64,000 nt of DNA from JBBDSJ01 sp040905025 (GTDB lineage Bacteria; Pseudomonadota; Gammaproteobacteria; Methylohalomonadales; Methylohalomonadaceae): assembly GCA_040905025.1 (NCBI GenBank), contig JBBDSJ010000127.1:14492-78491 (forward strand). The letters are read 5' to 3'. The notes beneath the pieces are model-generated. The model ran no database searches. It was given only the letters and a program-made list of their open reading frames with translations, and was not told where the DNA came from. Below, piece after piece: positions 26,101 to 35,200 of this stretch. The first letter of the stretch is position 1. Every line of letters starts with the position of its first letter. A program made the translations under genes and the position numbers.

Positions 26101-27032
26101 GCCAACAGCCTGGTGCCGTCGGAATTACGATCAAACTGGAATTGCGTGGCCAGTTCCTGGATCAGATTGATATCAGTATTATTCTTGACCAGCAAATCGG
26201 TGCCATTTATCCGTCCTTGCGCGCTTTTTAATCTTGCAGCTTGCCATTGGCTCCATAATTCAATATCCAGATTACCGCCATAAAGCTGCAACTGTTGCCA
26301 ACGGCTGTAACCTTTCCAGGCAGCCGGTTGCAGGTTGTTCGCACGTAAATATATTTCGCCATGCCAGTCACTACTGGTCAGTTTGTCGCGGGTATCCAGC
26401 GCAAAATCAATCTGGTTACCGTAGTATTGCGGTAATTGAGCCTGACCATCGATCTGCATGCGATCTTCATCATTACGAATTATCAGTTTGGCATTCCGCA
26501 ATTGTAACGGACCCTGGCTGCTCAGGCGATCCAGCCAGATCAGTTGTACATTTTCCAATCGTATGCTGGGTTGTTGTTGTAGCCAGTCGCTGAAGGCCTG
26601 TGTTTGCCGGGGATCCAGTTGCTGCTGATCACTGGATTCACTGATGCGCAGGCTGCCATTGAGCTCACGTATCAAACGTAGACGTGCACCACTGATAGAC
26701 AGCGTTTCAGGTACGATTTCCTGCTGCCACAGACTTTTAACCGGATTTACGCTCAGATAAGCATTTTCAAATACGGCAATAGTGTTGTTACTTTCTGGCT
26801 CGAGAAGCTTCACACCATTCAAATATAACCGGGGTGTCCAGCCGCGCCAGTCAGCCTGTACCTCCTGAATTATGACGGGGTAGCCCATGTAGTCACTTAT
26901 CCAGGTTTGTATATCATCGCGATATTCACCGATGCCCGGCAATAACAAACGGGCAATGCTGACCAGAATGGCTGCCGATAAAATCAGTCCGCCCACTGCA
27001 TACCAGCAGAAGTTGTAAAATATCTTCAACAT
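23115..27032 (-). CDS. yhdP: AsmA-like envelope protein YhdP
   Basis: A very large 1305-residue protein with one N-terminal membrane helix (about residues 8-28) and a long periplasmic beta-rich body ending in the AsmA-like C-terminal region (LDIDPKAGRLFGLLSLQTLSRRL). The family (YhdP, TamB, YdbH) forms bridges that carry phospholipids from inner to outer membrane. It lies 48 bp downstream of rng, the conserved rng-yhdP pair. Its GC content dips locally but the frame is intact throughout. Confidence 0.93.
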   Translation of the reverse strand: MLKIFYNFCWYAVGGLILSAAILVSIARLLLPGIGEYRDDIQTWISDYMGYPVIIQEVQADWRGWTPRLYLNGVKLLEPESNNTIAVFENAYLSVNPVKSLWQQEIVPETLSISGARLRLIRELNGSLRISESSDQQQLDPRQTQAFSDWLQQQPSIRLENVQLIWLDRLSSQGPLQLRNAKLIIRNDEDRMQIDGQAQLPQYYGNQIDFALDTRDKLTSSDWHGEIYLRANNLQPAAWKGYSRWQQLQLYGGNLDIELWSQWQAARLKSAQGRINGTDLLVKNNTDINLIQELATQFQFDRNSDGTRLLADISRLNTLHGNWPASTLQLIFNPGENSFAGAADFILLEDLVTLLPAEQIKTIQSALATQEIRVDQFSGRLHDVRFRYHPETDTTNTLSGEKLQLSSHFEELQLYDDNGIARISGINGFLVAGKSGGQIDFNSDSITIRDKNLLINDVNDLSLHGSVDWQYQTGNLSAQSASLVLGSHGQRARLQGDIHWYNDGRIIADVLGRLSASDLQPLKQFIPAAAKPKLQRWLQNAPVGGQLDYANFALRGDLNDFPFHKQQGQFQILARFSDVILDYNKKWTPVYQLNADLKIDRDYLELDVADGNFYDADISHATASMESIYKKNHVLRINGRLESPLSDIKKFLINSPLRDDPEIERLQSLQIDNPLGLELDLTLPLKPGPNNIVAGEIEFSGNHLDDTAIDLVLTDLQGNVRFRGNTFEGEGLKANYSGQPVTIDISREGNQTPLNLRMYGHADVAFLLNLLDQHLEPDTLQWPFADYFEGSTDWSATLSSLSDQGQSHNVRFDTNLEGIQIKLPAPLGKPAKQNRKFQLDWPSGQDSNEYLIDYADELEARIRGNNISIQLGSTLPETTDEPGLTIRGNTALVDIDEWSKLIKSAKPDTTSAKTDNKLPISIDLETRLLQIYDQKFADSRLKIDRHEDHWLVDVSGPEITGHMEIPEPGDSGMVTANFDRLALSRPEPAAVQNTNPAGETEDSRNSADDINSTHSRLDPSRLPALSIQIDDFSYGDIELGKFRLRADKQVDGLNINTFQIEKPGLSINGQGEWRLVNDIPFSTFNIDLEAEKFANMLATFGYSEMAVDDGPTELSLAASWPGAPTDFSLAGIQGELSLNIGRGQFLDIDPKAGRLFGLLSLQTLSRRLTLDFNDLFKKGFAFDEINGKFSIEDGHAYTNNLFMDGPSALIHVTGRAGLVKQDYDQRVTIMPQVSDNLPLASALFGPAGIGVGAVIYLASKVFDVIPRQLDRLLAYEYTITGDWNDPVITPYRPETAASVDLEAED

Positions 27033-27080
27033 GCTGATGCTCAGAAGTCGTGAAGACAGCTATCGGGAAGTAATCTTATT

Positions 27081-28619
27081 TTATAGCAGCACAATGTCAT
27101 ATTGCTCTTGTTCATAGACTGTTTCAATCTGGAATGTAATAGGTCGCCCGATAAAAGCTTCCAGTTCGGCGATACTGCTGGATTCCTCGTCCATCAGCAT
27201 ATTCACTACCGGCTGTGATGCGACAACAAGCAATTTTTTTGCATCAAACTGGCGCACTTCCCGCAGGATTTCACGAAAGATTTCGTAGCAGACACTTTCT
27301 GCTGTCTTGACGGTGCCACGGCCATTACATGTTGGACAGGATTCGCACAGAATGTGTTCGAGTGATTCGCGCGTACGTTTGCGTGTTATTTGTACTAGAC
27401 CCAGAGACGTCACTTCGCTGATATTGACCTTGGAATGGTCACGTTCAAGGTTTTTTTCCAACGCCCGCAAAACCTGGCGTTGATGTTCAATGTCCTGCAT
27501 GTCAATGAAGTCAACAATAATTATGCCGCCCAGATTGCGCAATCGTAATTGTCTGGCAATCGCCTGGGCAGCTTCCAGGTTTGTTTTGAATATTGTTTCT
27601 TCAAGATTACGATGCCCGACGAACGCGCCGGTATTCACATCAATCGTGGCCATTGCCTCGGTCTGATCAATGATCAGATGACCACCGGATTTCAGTTGTA
27701 CCTTGCGGCCAAGCGATTTCTGGATCTCGTCTTCAACCGAGAACAAGTCAAGAATGGGATGTTCCCCGGCATAGTGTTCTATACGATCAACAAATTCCGG
27801 AATAAAACGATGCGCAAAATCGAGTAATTTGTCATAAGATTCGCGTGAATCAATACGCACTTTTTCTGTTTCAGTATCCACAAGATCGCGCAATGTCCGG
27901 ATGAATAATGGCAGATCTTCATATAACAATCCCGGCGCGCTTGTTGTCATAAACCGGCCGCTGATTGCAGACCAGAGTCGATTAAGAAAATCAATATCCT
28001 TGCAGATTTTTTCGTTGCTGACACCTTCTGCTGCCGTACGCACGATAAAGCCGTTTGCAGACAGGGCCGGGTCGTTACCGGAACAGGTTTTTACGGGTTT
28101 TAGATCGTGGCCAGCGGCAAGCTGGATAATGCCGGATTGACATTCATGAATGAGACTACGCAGGCGTTCACGTTCAGCTTCATCTTCAATACGTTGTGAA
28201 ACGCCAATTGTATCGCTCTCGGGGATCAATACCAGATGTCGTGACGGCAGTGCCAGTCGTGTGGTCAACCGTGCGCCTTTGCTGCCGATAGGATCCTTGA
28301 CTACCTGAACGTTGATTTCCTGACCTTCATGCAGCAGCGTCTCAATAGGAGGTTCGCGTACCAGAATGCTACTGGTTTCATCGTCGGTGCCAGAGCTGGT
28401 CAGATCATTTTGGTGCAGGAAACCGGTGCGTTCCAGGCCAATGTCAATAAATGCAGCCTGCATGCCGGGCAGAACGCGCGAAATTTTACCCTTGTAGATA
28501 TTACTGACCAGCCCGCGGCGTTTACTGCGCTCGACATAGACTTCCTGCAGGACGCCGTTTTCGACAACGGCGACCCGGGTCTCCTGCGGGGTGACATTGA
28601 TGAGAATCTCGTTGCTCAT
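27081..28619 (-). CDS. rng: Ribonuclease G
   Basis: Single-strand endoribonuclease of the RNase E/G family, involved in 16S rRNA 5' maturation. The S1 domain (KGKISRVLPGMQAAFIDIG) is followed by the catalytic core with LIIDQTEAMATIDVNTG and the zinc link CPTCNGRG. No RNase E-like C-terminal scaffold is present. At 512 residues it is a little longer than Escherichia coli RNase G. It heads the minus-strand group rng-yhdP-nudJ-mnmA. Confidence 0.96.
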   Translation of the reverse strand: MSNEILINVTPQETRVAVVENGVLQEVYVERSKRRGLVSNIYKGKISRVLPGMQAAFIDIGLERTGFLHQNDLTSSGTDDETSSILVREPPIETLLHEGQEINVQVVKDPIGSKGARLTTRLALPSRHLVLIPESDTIGVSQRIEDEAERERLRSLIHECQSGIIQLAAGHDLKPVKTCSGNDPALSANGFIVRTAAEGVSNEKICKDIDFLNRLWSAISGRFMTTSAPGLLYEDLPLFIRTLRDLVDTETEKVRIDSRESYDKLLDFAHRFIPEFVDRIEHYAGEHPILDLFSVEDEIQKSLGRKVQLKSGGHLIIDQTEAMATIDVNTGAFVGHRNLEETIFKTNLEAAQAIARQLRLRNLGGIIIVDFIDMQDIEHQRQVLRALEKNLERDHSKVNISEVTSLGLVQITRKRTRESLEHILCESCPTCNGRGTVKTAESVCYEIFREILREVRQFDAKKLLVVASQPVVNMLMDEESSSIAELEAFIGRPITFQIETVYEQEQYDIVLL

Positions 28620-28955
28620 TGGATTTCCGGTATTCCGGTCACAGGACTGGTCTGGGTTTTTGGGCGGAATGTTTATATAACTTTATCATATTTATAGATT
28701 TTTCCGGAATCTAGGCGGCGGTTTCGGTATTGCCGCACAACGTATATTTTTACTGTTAGTCTGTTACAGGTGCCATTTTACTCCGCCTTGCACTGAAATG
28801 ATGCCACCACAAATGCAGAAACAGCTGCGCGCCTGTTATTGGACTGTTGGCGCAATGCTTTATAATTGTTGCCTATACACATATCGACGCCGCAGGAGCC
28901 AACCTGCCGTGCCCTTTGATGTTCAGATTTCCAGCCCTTCAGCCCGGATAAAAGC
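28620..28955. other. Divergent intergenic region rng/glgC-like
   Basis: No gene is seen in these 336 bases. They separate rng (minus) from the GlgC-like gene (plus). Apart from the promoter noted at 28839-28866, no repeat or hairpin stands out. Confidence 0.7.
28839..28866 (+). promoter_or_regulatory. Putative sigma-70 promoter
   Basis: TTGGAC (28839-28844) and a perfect TATAAT (28861-28866) with a 16-bp spacer, about 90 bases before the GlgC-like start codon. Confidence 0.6.
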
Positions 28956-30158
28956 ATGTCATTAAGTAGTCAGGTGATTGTTGTGGTCCTGGCAGAGAGC
29001 CAGGGCAAGGGTCTAGAGCCGCTCACGGCCCAGCGTACCAAGGCTGCCATTCCGTTTGGGGGCAAATATCGAATGATAGATTTTGCCCTGGCAAATTGTC
29101 TGCATTCAGAATTACGCCGGGTATTGGTGCTGACACAATACAAGTCTCATTCGCTGGTCAAGCATCTGCGTGATGGCTGGTCGATATTCAATCCGGAGTT
29201 TGGCGAGTACATCACTGCAGTAGCACCACAGATGCATGCCGGGAATATTGGTTACAGTGGCAGTGCCAATGCCATTTACCAGAATCTGTTTATCCTCAAG
29301 CGTAATGGTGCTGAACATATTCTGGTGCTGCCGGGCGACACGATTCACCGGATGGATTATGGCGCCCTGCTCGAGCAGCATATCGCCAGTGGTGCAGATG
29401 TAACATTGGCCTGCAAGGAACAGGCTGAACCGACGCTGGCCAATATACCTGCGATTAGTATAGATACGGATGGCCGCATTAACTCCTTGCATGCCATAAC
29501 GAATGCACCAGCCAATGCCGTGTATCCCATGGGTATTATGGCGGTACGCCTGGACGTGCTGGAAGCCGAACTGCTGGCAGATCATGCCGCCAGTGATTCG
29601 CGCCATGATCTGGTTGAAAATCTGTTGCCGCGACTGGTGGCAAACCATCAGGCCCATGCCTATCAATTTGGTGGTGCCAGCGGCCGCGTCAGCCAGGATC
29701 GCTATTTCCGTGATGTTCATAGTCTGGATGATTACTACAATGCCAATATGGCCTTGCTTGAAAGTGAACCGCCGCTGGATTTGTACCAGGGTGACTGGAC
29801 GATTCGCACATATCAGTCCCAGAATCCGCCTGCGCGCACGGTACCCGGTCGCTCATCCAATGAAGGTATATTCATCAATTCAATTGTTGGTGGTGGCACT
29901 GTCATCGCTGGTGGCGGTGTCAACAACAGCATTCTGTTCACCCGCATCAATGTAGAGGACGCAGCAACAGTAGAGCATTCCATTCTGTTTGAAGGTGTGC
30001 AGGTAGGAGAAAATGCACAATTACGCAATTGTATCGTCGATAAATATGTCACTATTCCTGCTGGTACGCGCATCGGCTATGACGCAGAAGCCGATGCCAG
30101 ACGCTTTGTGGTATCCGGGCAGGGTATTGTGGTGGTGCCAAAAAGCTATGAATTCTAG
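28956..30158 (+). CDS. GlgC-like glucose-1-phosphate adenylyltransferase homologue
   Basis: A 400-residue protein collinear with ADP-glucose pyrophosphorylase: PFGGKYRMIDFALANC, the VLTQYKSHSLVKHLRDGW region, VLPGDTIHRMDY, and C-terminal left-handed beta-helix repeats (INSIVGGGTVIAGGGVNNS). The N-terminal nucleotide loop is altered: where GlgC reads LAGG-x-G-x-RL this protein has LAESQGKGL (residues 12-20), losing the double glycine and the arginine. That raises doubt about catalysis; it may be a regulatory or divergent paralogue. No glycogen genes adjoin it; glcD follows after 35 bp. Confidence 0.8.
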   Translation: MSLSSQVIVVVLAESQGKGLEPLTAQRTKAAIPFGGKYRMIDFALANCLHSELRRVLVLTQYKSHSLVKHLRDGWSIFNPEFGEYITAVAPQMHAGNIGYSGSANAIYQNLFILKRNGAEHILVLPGDTIHRMDYGALLEQHIASGADVTLACKEQAEPTLANIPAISIDTDGRINSLHAITNAPANAVYPMGIMAVRLDVLEAELLADHAASDSRHDLVENLLPRLVANHQAHAYQFGGASGRVSQDRYFRDVHSLDDYYNANMALLESEPPLDLYQGDWTIRTYQSQNPPARTVPGRSSNEGIFINSIVGGGTVIAGGGVNNSILFTRINVEDAATVEHSILFEGVQVGENAQLRNCIVDKYVTIPAGTRIGYDAEADARRFVVSGQGIVVVPKSYEF

Positions 30159-30193
30159 GCCCTGTATGCAACGTTGAGGCAAGAGGAGCGCGA

Positions 30194-31687
30194 GTGAATA
30201 CTGAACCGACTCATGCTGGCCTGACCGATCCGGGGGCACGCCAGGCATTTTTCAGTGACCTGACGGGTATTTTGCCGGCGCAGGCTGTTATCAATACAGC
30301 GGAAGCGCTGCGTGTATACGAGTGTGACGGTTTGTCTGCGTACCGGCAGTCGCCGGATTGTGTGCTCTTGCCGGATACTGTCGCCGAGGTGCAGGCGATT
30401 TTACGCTTGTGTCATAAATACAATATTCCGGTGGTCGCACGCGGTGCCGGTACCGGTTTGTCAGGCGGGGCATTGCCAGTTGTCGGGGGTGTGGTTCTGA
30501 GTCTCGCCCGCTTTGATAAAATCCTGTCAATTGATCCTCTCGCCCGCACGGCGACTGTTCAGCCCGGCGTGCGCAATATCAGTGTGTCAGAGGCTGTCGC
30601 CGGGCATGGTCTGTTTTATGCGCCGGATCCTTCCTCACAGATTGCCTGCACGATTGGTGGCAACATCGCGGAAAACTCAGGAGGCGTGCATTGCCTGAAG
30701 TACGGATTGACGTTACACAATGTACTCGGCATTAAATTCGTCACCATGACAGGCGATTTGCTCGAGCTTGGCGGTGAACGTCTTGATAATGCCGGTTATG
30801 ACTTGCTGGCGTTATTGACGGGGTCGGAAGGTATGCTCGGCGTGATTGTCGAGGCGACATTGCGACTGATACCGTCACCGACTGCTTACGAGGTCATGCT
30901 GGTGTCTTTTGCGACCGTCGCTGCGGCCGGCAATGCGGTGGCAGAAATTATTGCCGAGGGGATTATTCCGGCCGGTCTGGAAATGATGGATCAGGGGATC
31001 ACACAGGCAGCAGAGGATTTTGTCCATGCCGGTTATCCCACTGATGCCGCTGCAATACTGATTTGTGAACTTGACGGTAATGCCGCGGAGACACAGGCAC
31101 AATTACAGCGGGTTGAACAAATTCTCAAACGTGCCGGCGCAGTCGACATTCGGGTAGCCAAAGACGCTCAGGAACAGGCCCGGTTCTGGGCTGGACGCAA
31201 GGCAGCATTTCCCGCCAGTGGCCGTATCGCGCCGGATTATTACTGTATGGACGGGACCATTCCGCGGCGGCGTATTGCAGATGTGCTGGCGAGCTTTGCC
31301 GATCTTGCGGAAGAATACGGTCTGCGTGTGGTCAATGTTTTTCATGCCGGCGACGGCAATTTACATCCGCTGATTCTTTATGATGCTGCCAGCCCGGGCG
31401 AGCTGCATCGTGCCGAACAGCTCGGCGCACGCATACTCGAGGCCTGTGTAGCGGCCGGTGGTACAGTCACCGGCGAGCATGGTGTTGGTATCGAAAAAAT
31501 CAACCAGATGTGTTCACAATTCCATTCACCGGAGCTGACCCAGTTTCATGCTATCAAGCAGGCATTTGATCCGGCCGGCTTGTTGAATCCCGGCAAGGCG
31601 GTACCGACACTGAAGCGCTGTGCGGAATATGGCGGTCTGCATGTGCATCATGGTCAGTTACCGCACCCGGAACTGGAGCGTTTTTAG
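30194..31687 (+). CDS. glcD: Glycolate oxidase subunit GlcD
   Basis: FAD-binding catalytic subunit of glycolate oxidase, 497 residues. The PP-loop FAD domain shows VARGAGTGLSGGALP and IGGNIAENSGGVHCLKYG; the C-terminal part has HAGDGNLHP and GTVTGEHGVG. The GTG start at 30194 follows AGAGGAG. With GlcE and GlcF it oxidises glycolate to glyoxylate and passes electrons to the respiratory chain. No glcC regulator is nearby. The intervening orphan gene 31690-32169 interrupts the usual glcDEF order. Confidence 0.95.
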   Translation: MNTEPTHAGLTDPGARQAFFSDLTGILPAQAVINTAEALRVYECDGLSAYRQSPDCVLLPDTVAEVQAILRLCHKYNIPVVARGAGTGLSGGALPVVGGVVLSLARFDKILSIDPLARTATVQPGVRNISVSEAVAGHGLFYAPDPSSQIACTIGGNIAENSGGVHCLKYGLTLHNVLGIKFVTMTGDLLELGGERLDNAGYDLLALLTGSEGMLGVIVEATLRLIPSPTAYEVMLVSFATVAAAGNAVAEIIAEGIIPAGLEMMDQGITQAAEDFVHAGYPTDAAAILICELDGNAAETQAQLQRVEQILKRAGAVDIRVAKDAQEQARFWAGRKAAFPASGRIAPDYYCMDGTIPRRRIADVLASFADLAEEYGLRVVNVFHAGDGNLHPLILYDAASPGELHRAEQLGARILEACVAAGGTVTGEHGVGIEKINQMCSQFHSPELTQFHAIKQAFDPAGLLNPGKAVPTLKRCAEYGGLHVHHGQLPHPELERF

Positions 31688-31689
31688 GC

Positions 31690-32169
31690 ATGGCCATTGA
31701 TTGCTGGACCAATATTGTAGCAACGCTGGCAGATGAACAGCCGCAGCACTGGTTGTTGGTCGGTGATCTGGCTACAGCAGGCAAGCCGACGCTACTGGAC
31801 AAGTGGCCGGATGCCCGTATTGAAACCAGTACAGCGGAGCAACTGCTGGCGCAGTCGTCGCTACCGGTATTTGATGTGGCTGTTCTGGCCGGAGCTATGG
31901 AAAATGTAGCTAAGGCTGATATTACCCGCTTATTGGCACGGCTGCGGGATCTGCACGCCCGGCATATTTTCGTGTTATTGCCGGTTGGTAGCGAGTGTGT
32001 CTGGCAACAGGTGGATCTGCTTGCGCTGGGATTTTTACGTCAGGACGTGGACGCCGAGACGCAGTTGCAATTATATCGATTCGAACTTGAGCATTACAAA
32101 ACCACGCCTGAGTGGCTGAACAGTGATTACTGGGCCAATCCGGAACTGTTCGACAAACATCGCTGGTAA
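31690..32169 (+). CDS. Conserved hypothetical (possibly DUF6231)
   Basis: A 159-residue soluble protein with a Rossmann-like pattern: HWLLVGDLATAGKP, VFDVAVLAGAMENV, HIFVLLPVGS. It ends LNSDYWANPELFDKHRW, rich in aromatic residues. It starts 2 bp after glcD and ends 18 bp before glcE, so it is cotranscribed with glycolate oxidase. From memory it resembles the uncharacterised DUF6231 family, with low certainty. It may be a degenerate methyltransferase-like protein; no SAM motif is convincing. Confidence 0.6.
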   Translation: MAIDCWTNIVATLADEQPQHWLLVGDLATAGKPTLLDKWPDARIETSTAEQLLAQSSLPVFDVAVLAGAMENVAKADITRLLARLRDLHARHIFVLLPVGSECVWQQVDLLALGFLRQDVDAETQLQLYRFELEHYKTTPEWLNSDYWANPELFDKHRW

Positions 32170-32187
32170 CAGCGACATTGTCAGCTG

Positions 32188-33279
32188 ATGAATAAAATTT
32201 CAGTCAAATCCATTATTGAGGAACTACAGACACAGGTTATTGCGGCTGCGGACAGCCGTCAGCCAGTGTCCATCAGGGCAGGCGGCAGCAAACAGCATTT
32301 GCTGCCAGGGCTTGATGATCCGCCACTGGATGTCAGCCGCTTGCAGGGTGTTGTTGATTACCAGCCAAGTGAACTCATTATCACTGTACGTGCCGGTACG
32401 GCATTGACCGAATTGCAGGCAGTGCTCGCTGAAAAAGGCCAGATGCTTGGTTGTGAGCCGCCACATTTTGGTACAACTGCAACGGTGGGTGGTGCAGTGG
32501 CGTGTGGATGGTCAGGACCGCGGCGGCCTTATGCCGGCGCCGTGCGTGATTTTGTGCTTGGCATCCGGTGCCTGAACGGCCGCGGTGAAGATTTGCGTTT
32601 CGGTGGCCAGGTTATGAAAAATGTTGCCGGCTATGATGCCTCCAGGCTGATGACAGGCGCACTCGGTACCCTTGGTGTACTACTGGAAATATCATTCAAG
32701 GTTTTACCCTTGCCCGAAACAGAGCGGCACCTGCGTGAATCAATGTCACTGGAAGCTGCACTGGATTGCATGAACCGGCTGGCAGGCAAACCTTATCCAT
32801 TATCGGCGGCGGCCTATGTTGACGGAGATTTGCATTTGCGTTTGTCCGGTGTTGCAGCGGCAGTTGATGCGGCCGAACAGGCATTTGGTTTCGACGTCAT
32901 GCCGGATTCTGATTTCTGGTCCCGGCTACGTGAACTGACATTGCCTTTTTTTGCCGATGCGCGGCCTTTGTGGCGTTGCAGTTTGCCTGCAACAGCCGCC
33001 TTGCCGGATATCGATGGCGACTGGCTGATCGACTGGGGTGGGGCATTGCGCTGGTTAAAATCGACAGCAGCGCCGGAAGACATCCATCAGGCGCTGGCAG
33101 CACGGGCTGGTCAATGCGTATTGTTTCAGGGTGCAAGCGGAGCCGCGCGCTATCCATTGATACCGGCGGCACAACAGCTGATTCAGCAACGCCTGCGCCA
33201 GGCGTTTGATCCACATTGTATTTTTAATCGTGCGGTCTGGCCTTGTATTAATGGCTGTGATGCGAGTGCCACATGCTGA
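32188..33279 (+). CDS. glcE: Glycolate oxidase subunit GlcE
   Basis: A 363-residue FAD-domain subunit related to GlcD but shorter. It has IRAGGSKQHLL in the FAD loop, FGTTATVGGAVACGWSGPRRPYAG (a single conserved stretch near residues 94-117) and VMKNVAGYDASRLMTGALGT. The gene overlaps glcF by 7 bp. It is required for the activity of the GlcDEF complex. Confidence 0.93.
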   Translation: MNKISVKSIIEELQTQVIAAADSRQPVSIRAGGSKQHLLPGLDDPPLDVSRLQGVVDYQPSELIITVRAGTALTELQAVLAEKGQMLGCEPPHFGTTATVGGAVACGWSGPRRPYAGAVRDFVLGIRCLNGRGEDLRFGGQVMKNVAGYDASRLMTGALGTLGVLLEISFKVLPLPETERHLRESMSLEAALDCMNRLAGKPYPLSAAAYVDGDLHLRLSGVAAAVDAAEQAFGFDVMPDSDFWSRLRELTLPFFADARPLWRCSLPATAALPDIDGDWLIDWGGALRWLKSTAAPEDIHQALAARAGQCVLFQGASGAARYPLIPAAQQLIQQRLRQAFDPHCIFNRAVWPCINGCDASATC

Positions 33280-34484
33280 CCCAGTTACCTGAAGAACTGC
33301 GCCAGACAGAGCGCGGTCAGACGGCGGATCGGATTTTGCGTACGTGTGTGCATTGCGGTTTTTGCCTGGCAACGTGCCCGACGTACCGCGAACTGGGCAA
33401 TGAACTTGATAGTCCGCGTGGCCGCATTTATCTGATCAAGGCGTTGCTCGAGGGTGAAGCGGTCACTGAACAGACGCAGCTGCATCTGGATCGCTGCCTG
33501 ACGTGCCGTGCCTGTGAAACTACCTGTCCATCCGGCGTGCAATACAGCCGCCTGCTGGAGATTGGCCGCGAACAAATGGAAACGCAGCAGCCACGTCCAG
33601 CAATTCAACGCTGGCAACGAAAAATGCTGAAATGGATTTTGCCTTACCGTCGCCGGTTTAACCTGTTATTGCGTAGCGGCCAGTGGCTGCGGCCGTTGTT
33701 GCCCACACGGTTGAAACAGAAAATTCCGCTATCCCGGGGTGCCGGCCACTGGCCGACAACGCAACATACACGCCGCGTGTTGCTATTTACAGGCTGCGTA
33801 CAACCGGGTCTTGCTCCCAATATCAATTCTGCGCTGGCAAGGTTGCTGGATCGGTTACAGATTAGTGTTACACAGATAACCAATGAGCAATGCTGTGGCG
33901 CACTGGATCTGCATTTGAGTGATGCCGGGCAGGCCAGGGTATTCGCCCGTCGCAATATCGATCTGTGGTGGCCGCATATTGAAGCCGGCGCAGAGGCGAT
34001 CCTGGTATCAGCCAGCGGCTGTGGCGTGATGGTCAAGGACTATGGCGAGTTACTGGCGAGCGATCCTGACTATGCCAAACGCGCTGATCGGGTTGCCATG
34101 CTGGCACAGGATCCGGCGGAATATCTTGCAAATGAATCAGTGGAATCTTTGGGTTCAGTGTCCACGCAGATTGCATTCCAGTCGCCCTGTACATTGCAGC
34201 ATGGTCAACAACTCGCTGGTGTTACGGAAAATTTGCTGAAACGGTTTGGCCTTGATTTGTTGCCGGTAGCCGATGCCCATCAATGTTGCGGTTCAGCCGG
34301 GACCTATTCAATATTGCAGCCGGCGTTGGCGGACAAGATTAGAGAGAAGAAACTGATCTGCCTGCAAGCCGGCAGTCCCGAGTATATTGCAACGGCGAAT
34401 ATCGGTTGTTTGCTGCATTTACAGCAGGGGACGGACTTACCGGTCAGGCACTGGCTGGAGATCGTGGATGCGGGCCTCGATTGA
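33273..34484 (+). CDS. glcF: Glycolate oxidase iron-sulfur subunit GlcF
   Basis: Two [4Fe-4S] ferredoxin motifs, CVHCGFCLATCP and CLTCRACETTCP, are followed by two CCG domains (TNEQCCGAL, DAHQCCGSAGTY) typical of the heterodisulfide-reductase-like family. Length 403 is normal. It transfers electrons from the GlcD flavin to the membrane quinone pool. It is the last gene of the glc group; the next gene is convergent. Confidence 0.95.
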   Translation: MLTQLPEELRQTERGQTADRILRTCVHCGFCLATCPTYRELGNELDSPRGRIYLIKALLEGEAVTEQTQLHLDRCLTCRACETTCPSGVQYSRLLEIGREQMETQQPRPAIQRWQRKMLKWILPYRRRFNLLLRSGQWLRPLLPTRLKQKIPLSRGAGHWPTTQHTRRVLLFTGCVQPGLAPNINSALARLLDRLQISVTQITNEQCCGALDLHLSDAGQARVFARRNIDLWWPHIEAGAEAILVSASGCGVMVKDYGELLASDPDYAKRADRVAMLAQDPAEYLANESVESLGSVSTQIAFQSPCTLQHGQQLAGVTENLLKRFGLDLLPVADAHQCCGSAGTYSILQPALADKIREKKLICLQAGSPEYIATANIGCLLHLQQGTDLPVRHWLEIVDAGLD

Positions 34485-34522
34485 GGCCCGCAATTTACAC
34501 CGTTGCAACAAGAACAGACTGA

Positions 34523-34984
34523 TTAATTCATCGCGACCCAGCGGCCATCCGGCTGGCGGCAGGCGGTACCATGTACGACTTCACGCTGGCCATCGATAAC
34601 AGCTTCGGTGGTGTAGTCACGGCATGGACCACTGTCACCCTCATAGGTTCGGGTTGGCGTGACAGCATAATTCTGGCCGGAGTCCGGATTCTCCCAGCCG
34701 TATGCCTGACCTGTTGGCTGCGTTTCCAGCGCCTGGTTCATCTTCATACGGTCGACATCATCGAAGGTTTTACCGACCTTGCCACCGATGTAGGCGCCTG
34801 CAAGTGTGCCAATGACAACAGCGGCCAGCTGACCACGGCCGCCACCGATTTGAGTACCAACCGCAGCACCGGTACCTGCGCCAGCCAATGTGCCGATGTT
34901 TTCCTTGGTCGGGTTACAGCCAGCGAGCATGACAGTGCCGGCGAGAATAAGTGCTATCGATTTTGCTTTCATATTAAATTTCAT
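34523..34984 (-). CDS. Glycine-zipper surface-antigen lipoprotein
   Basis: A 153-residue lipoprotein with lipobox LAGC. A glycine zipper follows (GTLAGAGTGAAVGTQIGGG and LAGAYIGGKVG). The C-terminal part with GPCRDYTTEAVIDGQ and GTACRQPDGRW matches the RT0821/Lpp0805 surface-protein domain, its two Cys probably disulfide-bonded. It is expected at the outer membrane. The first start (34984) is used; an ATG at 34972 also fits. Confidence 0.88.
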   Translation of the reverse strand: MKFNMKAKSIALILAGTVMLAGCNPTKENIGTLAGAGTGAAVGTQIGGGRGQLAAVVIGTLAGAYIGGKVGKTFDDVDRMKMNQALETQPTGQAYGWENPDSGQNYAVTPTRTYEGDSGPCRDYTTEAVIDGQREVVHGTACRQPDGRWVAMN

Positions 34985-35200
34985 CGGGTTTCCCCTCCAC
35001 TAAATGGTCAGTCTTGTCCGGCAGAAGCAAACCGACCGTAATCCCAAGACTGCTGGTACTGTATACAAGATAGCATACAGTTACAGAAATAGATTTTGCG
35101 AGCGTAGTTTAGTTCAGGCAGTGGCTGTCAACCAGACGGTATTTGCCTAACAGTTCACATATTTCCACAATGTTTGCACATTTCAGGAACGAGGTCGGTG

